Source: Blasia pusilla (taxonomy: Eukaryota; Marchantiophyta; Marchantiopsida; Blasiales). Taken from it: a DNA stretch of 64,000 nucleotides. A model generated the notes under the pieces. The model was not told the origin of the DNA, ran no database searches, and saw only the letters and a program-made list of their open reading frames with translations. Shown one piece after another: positions 45,820-55,973 of the stretch; position 1 is the first letter of the stretch; the number at the start of each line of letters is the position of its first letter. Position numbers and translations under genes: made by a program. The stretch is taken from positions 30,318,001-30,382,000 of the forward strand of contig CM114272.1 in NCBI GenBank assembly GCA_050084515.1, written 5' to 3'.

Positions 45820-47240
45820 GGCGGCGCCATCATCGCTTCTTGGGGGTTTTCAGCTGGCGCTCTGGGCTTCAACGCACCCCTCTCCCCCTCTCTCTCGATC
45901 GTAAAACCTAGAGGCCCCCCTCTTTTCGGTGCCGCATTAATTACCGCTTGTGATTCCCCCTCCGCCGCCAACTCTTCTCACCGCTCCACGACATCCTCTC
46001 CCTCGCTTTTCAGCGTCACATTCAGCCCTGTCCGTGGTTTTCGGAGTCACATTCATTCAGCATTTCAGTAATTGATTTTTTGTAGTTCACTTATTAGCGG
46101 CATTAGGAGAAAAACCTTTTCATCTTTCATCCCAGAGATATATATGGAGAATATATATGGATTTGTTGTTGTATTTACATGTGAAATGATGTAAGACATG
46201 CTCCTCTAGCATGTTAAATTTGATTTTTCCTCGTTAGATTTGATTCTTTATAGCTTTCATTCCTAATCGAATCTGGAGTGGGGTAAGATCCCTGGACCAT
46301 TACAGAAAAACAGACTGGTACAATAGCAAAATGATAGTTTAAATTTGATTTTTCTTGGTGAGATTTGATTAATTATAGCTTTTTGAGACGTAATGTTTAA
46401 TTGAATCCGGAGTGGGGCTGGAGTGGCGTAAGATTATTCAGGAAAGTAGAATGTCGATGATGACTTTGGTGGAGACCGGCAACATGGTAGTTTAAATTTG
46501 ATTTTTCCTAGTGAGATTTGATTTTTTATAGTTTTTAGATGTTCAATGTATTCTTAGTTGAATCTGGAGTGGTAGGAGTCCATAATGCACTTGGTACGTC
46601 CATAATGCACTTGGTAGATGGTGGAGACTAGCAAAATGGTAGTTTAAATTTGATGTTTAGATGTTGAATTCATTCTTAATTGAATCCGGAGTGGGGTAAG
46701 ATAAGTCAGGAGGGTAGAATGTCGATAATGTGTGGACCATGGTTCGGAGTTGCTAGTGGAGAAGTCAGGAAGGTAGATATCGATCATACCATCCTTGCGT
46801 ACACGTACACGACTAAGAAAAAGAAAGTGGTAGTAGTTGGAAGATTACAATTACGGGGAGACGTTGCAATTGGACTGGACTCCATTACTAGAGTACAAGA
46901 AAATATTATGGTTTACGGGGAAAAATACATGTGTATGGTTGGGAGAGTAGGGACTACTATTACTACAGGATACATATTCGTACTCGTAGATAGTAGATAT
47001 ATAGCAGGCTTACATGTGGATCGTTGGGAGTAGGGACTACATACTTAGATAGTGCAGACTACAATTACGAAAAATAGACTAGTAGATAGTGCAGACTAGC
47101 AAAATGGTAGTTTAAATTTGATTGTTTCTTGTGATTTGATTCATAGATGTTTTTAGACGTTCAATTCATTCTTAATTAAATCCGGAGGGGGTAAGATAAA
47201 TCAGGAAGGTGGGATGTCGATTATGCATGTGGTGCATTGT
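45820..47240. repeat. Degenerate AT-rich repeats (A' copy)
   Basis: Copy of 10,880-12,420 with the same GAATCCGGAGTGGGGTAAGA and TAGTTTAAATTTGATTTTTC blocks and several unit-sized gains and losses. The 117-aa plus frame at 46,680-47,033 runs through these repeats and is not considered a gene. Confidence 0.55.
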
Positions 47241-49009
47241 TATAGTTGGAGTTGAGGAGTAGAATTACGGAGATATACTCCTAAGTCTTGCAATGTGAAC
47301 ACTAGTTAATGTATGAATTTGGATTCAGGGGAACATTATTTGGAGTAGAATGTAAGACTGAATTCCATTATTTATTTTAACTATATGATGGTTAATGGGA
47401 AAATATATAATAGGCCTCACATGTGGACTACAGTGAATGTATATATTATTTGGAGTCAAGTTTGTGAAACATCTTTGGGGTTAAGTAAGTAGAATTTACG
47501 ACAAACTAAGATTATGGTAGGTTTACTGGGAAAAAATATTTAGAATGCCTTACATGCGGAGCATCCTCAATGTGTGTATTTGGAGTAGAAGACCATCATT
47601 TGATTTGTGAGAAAAGGGTCTACAACCTTGGACATATTTGTTGTGTACCAAATGGTCCGATTGGAGTCATGGACCCTTGCTTGGAGGCTCCATTCTTTAA
47701 AAAAACTGCTCAACTTACAGGAAATATATAGTTAACCTATAGTTAATATATTTCCTCACAGGTTACACCATTTTACCTAATGTGGAGAGTGTAGATCCTT
47801 CTTAACGATCAAAGGATTACTTAGTCTTAAGTCTGAGGAGCATAAGTCACAATTACACTACTTAAATTGTCCACGACAATGGGATATGATTGTGTGGCCC
47901 TCACCAAATCAATTGACAATGTTTCACTTTTATTTGTATTGAAGAATAGTATTAGTCCACAATGGAATACAATAACATTCAATATCTTCATGAAAGGTTT
48001 GTTTCAATCAATTTCAAGAAGATTGAGGGTCTTGAGGATGTGAAAACAACCAAAGAATAAAGAATAATTACTAAAGTTGCACCACACTAATAGGGAAACT
48101 TTGTTTCCTCCTAATTTAAGCCCTTTGAATTTCTAATGAAACCAATGAAACTCCTACACCTACTCGGGCACCTACTGAATACCAAAGTTCTCATCAAAAG
48201 CTGAGTTATCATGATAGGGTTATTTCATTCCATGATATCCAAAATGAGAGATTTTTTTATTCTTCCGTCTTACATTACATTCTTTTGGATCACTCAACAT
48301 TCTTTGGATTTGGGAGATTTGACCGCTACTCGTTCTGAAAAATTCCTATTTTCTCCATTTTGGATTCCATATACCTCATAGAAATTGTGTTGATGGAGCT
48401 TACTCTTGAAGCATCTTCAAGAGGAGATTTTTTGGCTCTCCTTTTATGGGAATGATACGATCAAACCACTCATGGAGAAAAACTAGTTTCATTCTCTACA
48501 CCCATATCTTAAAACAAAAATTGATTTATGACGAATTTGTTGGCCATCTTGTAAGTTGATAATTAATAATGGTGGCTTGAGACCAAGGGCAAATTAACAC
48601 TAGTCTACATGTGATATAGATCTAAGAAATTAGAGAATAGAAGAAGTAGATTGGTAATGGATGAAGATTGAAGAAGAGAAACTATAAGATGGTCATATTC
48701 TTCATTAAATTTTAAAACAAATGCTTGACCTATTTATCAATGGATGACCGGATAGATCACTTCTCTTTGAATCATATGATAAATTCAGATTATAAATGGA
48801 TGAAATTTCAGAAGATAATGTGTGAAGGTAGATGGCTAGATTTTTTAATGAGTGAATTCCTACTTCATATGGGAGCGGGAAAATATTATTTTAAGCCTAA
48901 GTTACAAGTGGAGAAAACTGGAAAACTTCAATGGAGGAGCTCAAATCAAATAAAGAAAATAAAATAGAACTTAGCTTAATTTGGGTATAGCTGGATGATT
49001 GATTGAAGC
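47241..49009. other. AT-rich intergenic sequence with rearranged deletion junction
   Basis: Copy of 12,421-15,230 lacking about 985 bp. The junction at 47,719-47,765 contains a local inverted copy (AGGAAATATATAGTTAAC ... GTTAATATATTTCCTCACAG). No gene seen. Confidence 0.55.
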
Positions 49010-49375
49010 GCCTCCCACTTCATTTACAGTTTGCAGCTCTGCCCACATTTAGAAAGCGGATATTGCCCACATTTAGAAAGCAGATATCTGTTACCCGGTG
49101 AGTACTGACCTCGGGCGCTGAGGTGGCACGACATTGATGGCCTCACAGCCGCCGCCCTCCTCCTCCAATCCAACACCGCAGATTATCACCGCATGCACGT
49201 CAGCCGTCGTAACGGATCCTCAATCGAAGACCCGTGAGGTGCCGCAAGGAGGCGGGGTCATTCAACTCGTATGTTTATTTATCATATCTATATATATCCC
49301 AGTCGCTCCGTGTCCGGCCATTCCGGTCTTGGGGATGTTTACATAATCTTATGTGTGAAGTTAAAAGACATACAT
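49010..49375 (+). pseudogene. VOC promoter and first exon, truncated (A' copy)
   Basis: Copy of 15,210-15,555. The upstream exon MASQPPPSSSNPTPQIITAC with its GTATGT donor is intact (ATG at 49,137), but the core exons are gone: SRA sequence starts at about 49,395. A short duplication (GCCCACATTTAGAAAGC twice, about 49,040-49,085) lies in the promoter. Confidence 0.8.
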
Positions 49376-49394
49376 TCGTTATTTGTTTCCTTCT

Positions 49395-49860
49395 GTCCCG
49401 GGGATCTCCCCACAAACTCTGGAGTTTGTGGGGAGATCCCCGGATCGTCTGGGAGATTGTTTCATTACCGCGCCGAGATACTGATGTTGGGCCTCCACCG
49501 ATTCGCTCAAGGAGGAGTGGATTACATCACTGCTGGCGTAGTAGACAGTAGGAACCATAGTTACCACTCCTTCGGCATCCGAAAACGCCGACTCCGAAGA
49601 TGGCAACAGTCTGATCGAAGTCGGTAAACTGCACGGGGTTATTTCCTAGGGCCCCGGAGATCAAGAGAGGCAATCTAGGCCCTCTCAACATCTTCGAAAA
49701 AATTTGGATATCCGAACAGGCTTTGGATATACGACGGGCTTTACATAGTGCAGTCATGGTACTTTTCACCTTGATCAGGAACCCGGGCCAGGCAACATTG
49801 CTTTCGCTCCAAAAAAGACATGAGGCTATGAACATGATGTGACGCGAGATTTCGAGTCGT
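49395..49860 (+). pseudogene. SRA-gene fragment fused to the VOC promoter
   Basis: Reads GVCGEIPG, then FHYRAEILMLGLHRFAQGGV, DYITAGVVDSR and, after frame changes, LYRVQS-like loss, VLFTLIRNPG and QATLLSLQKRHEAMNMM. It spans the SRA domain with internal deletions. It follows the VOC first exon and intron start in the same direction, so a chimeric transcript is conceivable. A perfect 22-bp hairpin (49,398-49,443) marks the junction. Confidence 0.8.
49398..49443. repeat. Perfect 22-bp hairpin at the VOC/SRA junction
   Basis: CCGGGGATCTCCCCACAAAC... (49,398-49,419) and its exact reverse complement (49,422-49,443) are separated by 2 bases. The right arm is normal SRA sequence (encoding CGEIPG); the left arm is its inverted copy, placed exactly at the breakpoint. 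Confidence 0.9.
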
Positions 49861-50219
49861 TGTATAGATTGGAGGATTTAGTTTTCGTGGTCATGGCTAG
49901 CTCTTCAGAGGTCAGATGCTCTATCTCCAGGTCGGTCACCACGACCTTTGCTATGAACTTCACTAAATCGTTGTACAGATATGAGGATTTCAGTTTTCGT
50001 TTTCTTAGTGTGATTGCTAGCTAGTACCAGATCCTTTTTGCCTTGAGGAATCCAGGATAGTCACGAGTGCGTTTCTGCAGGCCAGACATGGCAGGAAACT
50101 GTACACTCGATCTTGACTTCAAAATCATTGTACAGACTTGAGGATTTTGAGTACTTTTTCAATTTTGCTCCATAGAACATAATTTTGGTCTAAGAAATGT
50201 ACTCAGTAGAATGACTGGT

Positions 50220-50651
50220 TTTTCTTCCTTCCGCGTTTGTTTCAGCTCTTTTTCTTCACTTCTTCTTCAAGAATTTTGCATGCCTCCTATCATTCATTCT
50301 GATCTGAAGCATCCATCAAGAATCTGTTAAGAATTTCCGAGTGAATGGACGTGAAAGGAATTGAGAAAAGTTTCCCGTAGCATCAAACTTTCTGGAAGCC
50401 TTTACAAAGGTGGTTACGTACTATTTGTGTATTTGTCTTTCCATAACACGATGAGGAGATCGAGCTTGATCTTGGATTTCAGAGTGGAGAAAGGCTAAGC
50501 CCTTTGTTAGAGCTCCATCATGGAGGAAAAAAACTGACTTTTTTAACTTGTGGAGGATCCCAATTGATACTAGAATCACTAATAGCCATTTAATAAGATG
50601 GCTATGGATATATCCCTTGAAGTCCTGCTTTCATATGCTAAGGAACAAGTC
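50220..50651 (-). pseudogene. Segment X fragment (minus)
   Basis: Shortened copy of 29,690-30,190 with an internal deletion near 50,300; it ends in GGAACAAGTCAG next to LTR sequence. The same X sequence lies beside the LTR in the opposite arm. Confidence 0.45.
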
Positions 50652-50875
50652 AGGAAACATAAAAGATTTAGAATTTACATGCTCGTGAATCATTGAATCC
50701 CATGTAGTGGGAAATATTAGGTTGCTAGTGGAGATGCTCGGAGGAGAGACACAGTTAGACGCCATTATTGTTTTAAGGAGGATTCATCTAGATATCCTTC
50801 ATAGACACAGGGAGATATCTTAGGGTGGAGAGACTATTCCCCCAATCCTAGGAGAAAACGGGACTCCCCGTCAAG
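50652..50875 (-). mobile_element. LTR fragment
   Basis: GGAAACATAAAAGATTTAGA ... GGAGAAAACGGGACTCCCCG: an internal part of the LTR family, joined directly to integrase sequence. The same truncated LTR/integrase junction exists inverted at 59,215-59,270, so the deletion predates the inversion. Confidence 0.7.
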
Positions 50876-51720
50876 AAAACGCTCTCAGGATGATCTCGCG
50901 AAGTAGTGCGGTGGTCGATGACACAAGGCGTGAAACTTTCCGCGGAACTCTGTACCTTAGTCTGTCAACACCTTAGCTGGTGTATCGTACTTAGCACTCG
51001 ATCTAGGGAGGCATACGCTACTCCCTCACTCGCTTTGTGAGGTGATGCAACCAACTCTATCCACTTCGAGAAGTGCTCGACCATCACCAACACATAACCA
51101 TTATGGCCCTTCGTCAAAGGCAAAGGTCCTGCAAAATCCAAACTCCATTTATAACCTAAACCTATGATCAAAAGTGGATGCAACTATGGAGTTGGAGCAT
51201 TGGAGGATGCTTGGACTCGATCACACACCATGCATGAGGCAACAAACTGTTGAACGTTAGTCTGCATGCCTCGCTACCAATACTGAATCGGAAGAAAGCT
51301 ATATGTCCGCTTCACTCCAAAATGATCCAATTTCTTGTGGGCATGACGCATCAAAGGATGAGGCACTACACGCACTCTACCATCCTCCCACACTCGCAAC
51401 ATATGTGTCCCCTCCGAGCAGAACCGTCTGGCCCGTTGTAGGATCCGATCCCGCTCTCTAGTATCCACTATGCTCGATCCGCTGCTAGTACGTAGATACT
51501 CCAAGACTACTCCATCATCGTGAATATCTCGGCCACTTGTCATCTCCTCACTCGCCTCAAGATCCAAGGATTCTCCATCACACCTCGCTATCAAAGTCTC
51601 CACACTCTGGCTCTTCATAGCCAACAAGCCTAAATAGGCTAACGCGTGCCATCCTGGCACTGACTCCTCATCACTCTCTCCATGCCATCAAGCTATAGTC
51701 GCATCTCGCTGAATCGAGCA
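50876..51720 (-). pseudogene. Ty3/gypsy integrase, partial (minus arm)
   Basis: Frame 50,965-51,183 reads WSLDFAGPLPLTKGHNGYVL (first catalytic Asp) and VEHFSKWIELVAS. After a frameshift GTEFRGKFHALC supplies the second-Asp region, and the sequence then runs into the LTR before the catalytic Glu region is complete. Frame 51,274-51,660 is the zinc-binding/linker region upstream (RVVPHPLMRHAHKKLDHFGV). The element is a different variant from the A type: the corresponding A' motif reads FVGPLPF. Confidence 0.85.
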
Positions 51721-53060
51721 TGGGTTACGACTCAACCCATCTGCATCCTGGTTGAGCGTCCCAAGTTTATGTACCATCTGGAAATCGTACTCCTGCAGTA
51801 ATGGAGCCTATCTCGCAAGCTTCCCCGTAAGATTATCGGACTCCATAAACCACGCTAGTGCTAGATGATGAGTGATGATGGTAAAGGAGTTACCGAATAA
51901 GTAACACCTTAAATATGCGACAGCCCACATCCTAGCCAAGCACTCATCCTCATACGAGCTGTACTTCGCCTGTAAAACGTTGTTCAAACGGCTAGCGTAA
52001 GCCACGATAAACTCTCTATCCTCATCATTATGTTGGATGAGCATCGCTCCAAGCCCCAACATGCTCTAAATCTCTGAGCAACTGGAAAGGACGCCCCCTA
52101 ACTGGTCTCCTCAAGATGGGCGCGGACGTCAATCTATCCTTGAGGAGCTAAAATGCTCGCTCTTGCTCATCCCCCACTGCCACTCATGATCCACCTTAGT
52201 GACTTTGCAATCGAACTGAATCCCTTGACGTACCGCCGATAGAAGTTTGCGAATCCCATGAATGCACGAACGCAGCTCACATTTGTAGAACGTGGAATGC
52301 GTGAAATAGTCTCTACTTTGTCTACTGAACACTAAGGCCACCTGGGTATATCGTATGACCCAAGTACTCAATCTGGTCGTAGAAGAACTTACACTTGCCT
52401 AGACGTGGCTTCAGCCCATGTAATTGCAATCATAGAAACACCTCCTCTAGATGTCGCTCATGCTATTAAACCGTGGCACTAAGACTACGATGTCATCAAT
52501 ATAACACCTAGAAAAATATAGACCTGCCAAGATCCTATCCATGATCCTCTAAAACTCAGCCCGAGTATTCTTTAACCCAAATGGTAAGAACCGCCAGTTT
52601 TATAAATAATCCTTCCCGTGAGGATCGATGCCCCAGAATGCCAAATTTTGCCTGTCCACCAATCTGAGGAGCAGCTAATGGTATTCCACTCGCAAATCCA
52701 ATAAACTAAAGATCTCTACGTGACCAATCGCATCAAAGATCTCCTCAATAGTGGGTATGGCATACCTATCAGACTTTGTTAACCGATTGATAGGTCGATA
52801 ATCCCCACATATCCGCCTATCCGTCATGTTTTCATACACATCCTTCTTGGCAAGCATGACAATCGCAGATGCATACTCCCCATGCGATATCTCCATTAGT
52901 CCTATTCCAACCAAGTCCTAGCTCCTACTCTGAATCAGAGCCTTCTCCATATAACTATACCTGTAGGGTTATTGGAAGATCGACGTATCACTCGACAACT
53001 CAATGCGGATCCTTGGTCCCTTCAGAGTACCAAAATCCTCCATGCTAAACGCAAAGTGGC
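51721..53060 (-). pseudogene. Ty3/gypsy RNase H and reverse transcriptase (minus arm)
   Basis: RNase H frame 51,808-52,062 reads MLGLGAMLIQHNDEDREFIV, AYASRLNNVLQAKYSSYEDE, LALAWFMES. RT: frame 52,675-52,914 reads EYASAIVMLAKKDVYE, CGDYRPINRLTKSDRYAIPT; the catalytic box at 52,489-52,506 reads CYIDDIVVLVP, an intact YIDD, unlike the YIND of the A type. Frameshifts and stops prevent a full polyprotein. It matches the plus arm at 57,540-58,450, which has lost the RT palm. Confidence 0.87.
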
Positions 53061-53283
53061 TCCTATAGCTCCTAAGGAACTGATGTATTCAGCGCCGCTC
53101 TTCTCTTGTTAACTCAGGGCCCATATCCGGCTCCCAAGTCTCCATCGTGACTACGGTAAGACTCTCCGGTGCGCGTATCGATGGTTGTTATGGTGCAACC
53201 CCATCTCGAACACCAACACTTGGCCGCTCTCCTACAACATCTCAATGAGAGAGTGTAGATTGAGTGTCGCATGTTTAGTTTGA
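53061..53283 (-). other. Linker upstream of RT and centre boundary of the inverted repeat
   Basis: Reversed copy of 57,470-57,600 (GTTGTAGGAGAGCGGCCAA, CACGATGGAGACTTGGGAGC) with an extra block at 53,040-53,110. Homology between arms stops at about 53,250; beyond it the plus-strand gag begins. Confidence 0.55.
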
Positions 53284-54900
53284 GTGATTGAGAGATTACT
53301 TGCGAGATTGAGAGATTATGTGAGAGGGGCACAAGCCATCACGGCGTCCTTTCAGGATTTTGAGAGGCAAGGTAGTAGACGTGAGAGTAGCTCTGGAGGG
53401 TTTACGCGGAGTGGTGCGAGGTTTCGAGGATCTCAACGTAAGAGATCACCTCGATCTCCTTTTGTGTCATCTATAGACGAGGGGGAGCGTATAGAGGAGT
53501 GTGTTAGTGATCCACCGTACATATTGAGTGGTCCTACCACTCAATATGTACGGTAGAGGACCGCGTAGGTTTTTGGGTGCTGTAGGCACTATAGAGCTAC
53601 ACGACTTCATTACGTAGTTTAGGAGTTGGTCTGACACAAAGCGGGCTAGGAACTCTAGAGAGTTCAACCCGTTTACAATATGGAACGATATATTCCAACA
53701 TTTAGAGGGGGCGCCGATGGACGATTACCATGAGTTCTCCCATAGATATGCCCAAGACATTGAGGCATGGCGACTCTACTATGACCCACACTATGTGTCA
53801 TGGATGGAGCCGTTCCCAAATGAGGAGGAGGAGGAGTCACGAGAGGCTACTTCCTCTTCCACTAGTGATGTTTTAGGAGGGGTCACTCGCACTGGAGCAG
53901 TTGCACCGTCTAGTCGGGTTCGTCCTAGGTTCAACCTTATGATTGAGTTCTTTATTGAGTTAAGGGCGAGCTACCAGGGGGTACGGACGGAGAAGTTACA
54001 AAGCATCCACGACTTCCACAAGCGCCCGGGTGAGAGTTTGCATTAAGCTTACAGTCGCTTGCGCCGGTTGATCAACGTCACTCAAGGGGTGATAGAGGCT
54101 CAGGCTATCTAGTCATGGTACACGATGCTGGACCGGACCCTGCGGACACAGGTACGAGAGGGTGTGCTTCTTATGAACACCTTCCCTATGTTGAGAGATA
54201 TTTTTAGGACCGCCAAGAACATTGAGCGCAACATGACGAAGGAGAACGTAGCCACCATGGATTCTGGGCGAGAGTAGTCACGATTGTCTACACCACATGT
54301 GCAGCAACATGGACTTCGAGATAGGTCGATAGTGGTACCACGAGCTCAAGGAGGATATCGGAAGGCCATGCCACAGAGACCTACGCCTTCATATGCGGCT
54401 CAACAGCAACCGCCTACTATTACTTGTTGGTCGTGTCGTGGAGCCATCATCAGCGCGATTGCACTAGTCACGATCATAGACGTTTGCCTCAGCATGGAGG
54501 AGGAGATGGTGCTGCACTTGGAGGTTATCAATGTTACTATTTTCAGAGGTATGATCAAACACGCGCCAGGTGTTTCCGTTTACTTCCTCAGTTACGTCCG
54601 GACTAAGGGCCAAAGAGAGCACATGAGCGAGTAGTCGGTCCGGGTGGGCCTAGAGATTGTGTACCAGGTGGTCCCGTTGGGAAACGAGGAGCTGGAAGTA
54701 CCCGACAAGGTGGTGTAGCTGCCCGTGGAGGAGGTAGAGTACCACTACCTAGATGCGCCGAGGGATACGCTGGAAGTGAGGCTAGGATGGCTCCTCTGAT
54801 ACAAAAGCTACAGGAGCAGATTGCCACTATGGCATTGAGGTTACACGATGCCAGATCCGTGGCATCGACATCATATGGAGCAGCCTGAAATATGGAGGAT
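53284..54900 (+). pseudogene. Ty3/gypsy gag with zinc knuckle remnant
   Basis: Plus-strand gag of the second element. Frame 53,717-54,046 reads MDDYHEFSHRYAQDIEAWRL and FFIELRASYQG, then IHDFHKRPGESLH followed by a stop at a position where gypsy gags usually have a Glu. The continuation AYSRLRRLINVTQGVIEA, LRTQVREGVLLMNTFPMLRD is typical gypsy capsid C-terminal sequence. A CCHC-type knuckle is split by a frameshift: CWSCRG then HHQRDC (54,425-54,462). Gag packages the element RNA. An earlier frame, 53,284-53,556, is arginine/serine-rich and ends at the hairpin at 53,514. Inactive. Confidence 0.75.
53514..53554. repeat. Perfect 19-bp hairpin in the gag region
   Basis: ACCGTACATATTGAGTGGT (53,514-53,532) and its exact reverse complement (53,536-53,554) are separated by CCT. 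It terminates the upstream frame. Confidence 0.9.
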
Positions 54901-55439
54901 TTTGGTTGGATGTGTGGGGTTACTTAGATGGAGGCCGCCGTAGTTGTGACGCGTGGAGTAGCCACAGAGTTGGATCCACAACGAGGGGAAGCCAGAAAAT
55001 AGACTAGGCTTCCTTAGTCTTTCATATTGTGTGAAGTGATGAGGACCCCATCGATGGGTCCTCATCAAAGTTCATCGAGAGTTGGTGATATTTTTGGTGT
55101 GCAGACATAGAAGGCGATGGGAGAAGCAAGTTTGACTATTCCTATTCTTGATGCTCAGGAAGGGTATGTGTCGAGCACGTTGTTGGGGGCGGCCACCATT
55201 GTGTACTGCACTCCTTTATTTTTTGCTTTCGATGTTATGACGTTGGGGGTACGCCCGCCGAGGCTTTTTGGTTCGCCGCTTCTCTATGTGAGCGTGGAGT
55301 TGGAGTTCCTACATCATGTTAAGAGGTGATGGACCTGCCCTTGGAGCGGATGCTCGGGCCGTCCACGTCAGATTCATGGCAGGCTGCGGTTGCTAGGATG
55401 GCGGAGATGCCCGCTAGACCCGCGATAGAGCGTGCCATG
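54901..55439 (+). other. Polyprotein linker between gag and protease
   Basis: Plus-strand sequence with only short frames (for example 55,117-55,329), presumably decayed gag-pol linker. An inverted pair GATGAGGACCCATCGATGGG / TCCTCATC lies at about 55,037-55,065. No domain is recognised. Confidence 0.4.
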
Positions 55440-55835
55440 GCTTCTCTTGGTGTTGTGTTGTTGGATAACCGAGGAGAGGTCTTCTAGTTGGTGAGTCTCG
55501 GAGGTAGAGCTTTTAGTCCGCAGCGCGTCTTGTTGGATTCAAGAGCGCGACCCCTGATGTTGGGGAAAGCATCATTAAGAGGATTGGGCTTGACGAGAGC
55601 CAATGTGGAGCGTTGTCCATGCCGGATACTGACATCCTTGAGTGGAGTGAGTACCACATAGTATATCACCCGATAGGAGGTCGTGGTGAGGATTAACATG
55701 GTACATCCTATAGATGAGTCCGTGGTGCGAGCGAAGGCGATGGTGACTAATGTAGAGTCCTACGACGTCTTGGTTGGTGGAGCAGTGTTATACCCGATGG
55801 GGTTTTCCCTTGATAACTAGGAGGAGTCAGCGTCC
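55440..55835 (+). pseudogene. Retroviral-type aspartic protease remnant
   Basis: Plus frame reads QRVLLDSRARPLMLGK, where the retropepsin active-site D-S/T-G-A is changed to DSRA, and later SYDVLVGGAVLYPMGFSLD, the usual C-terminal strand region of gypsy proteases. Intervening stops are present. It sits between gag and the methyltransferase-like domain. The protease would cleave the polyprotein; the changed active site means it is dead. Confidence 0.6.
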
Positions 55836-55885
55836 TACAGACCATGATGGCAGTTAAGTGATGGGCGCCTTAGCTCATTACCTCT

Positions 55886-55957
55886 TCGATTCACAGGTGC
55901 AGTGATCGAGCATTTGATCATTGCTCGATCAGCTCGATCATTGCACTTGTGAATCGA
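55886..55957. repeat. Near-perfect 26-bp hairpin between protease and methyltransferase frames
   Basis: TCGATTCACAGGTGCAGTGA... (55,886-55,911) pairs with 55,932-55,957 with two mismatches and a 20-base loop, which itself contains GATCA/TGATC pairing. Confidence 0.85.
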
Positions 55958-55973
55958 ACGACGGCCAAGAGAG

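Larger units (their letters stand above)
34928..49368 (+). repeat. Segmental duplication, copy A'
   Basis: Direct copy of 1-15,547, about 1.1 kb shorter mainly because the A block 12,920-13,904 is missing. Homology ends at the VOC first intron (GTGTGAAGTTAAAAGAC), after which A' is fused to an SRA fragment. Long stretches, for example 37,802-38,200 against 2,895-3,290, show essentially no differences by eye, so the duplication is recent. Confidence 0.93.
49650..53250. repeat. Left arm of a large inverted repeat
   Basis: SRA 3' end, X fragment, partial LTR and reversed pol are mirrored by 57,470-61,350. The arms are about 3.6-3.9 kb around a centre of about 4.2 kb (gag-PR-DNMT). Each arm has its own deletions, and identity is clearly below that between A and A'. 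Confidence 0.75.
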
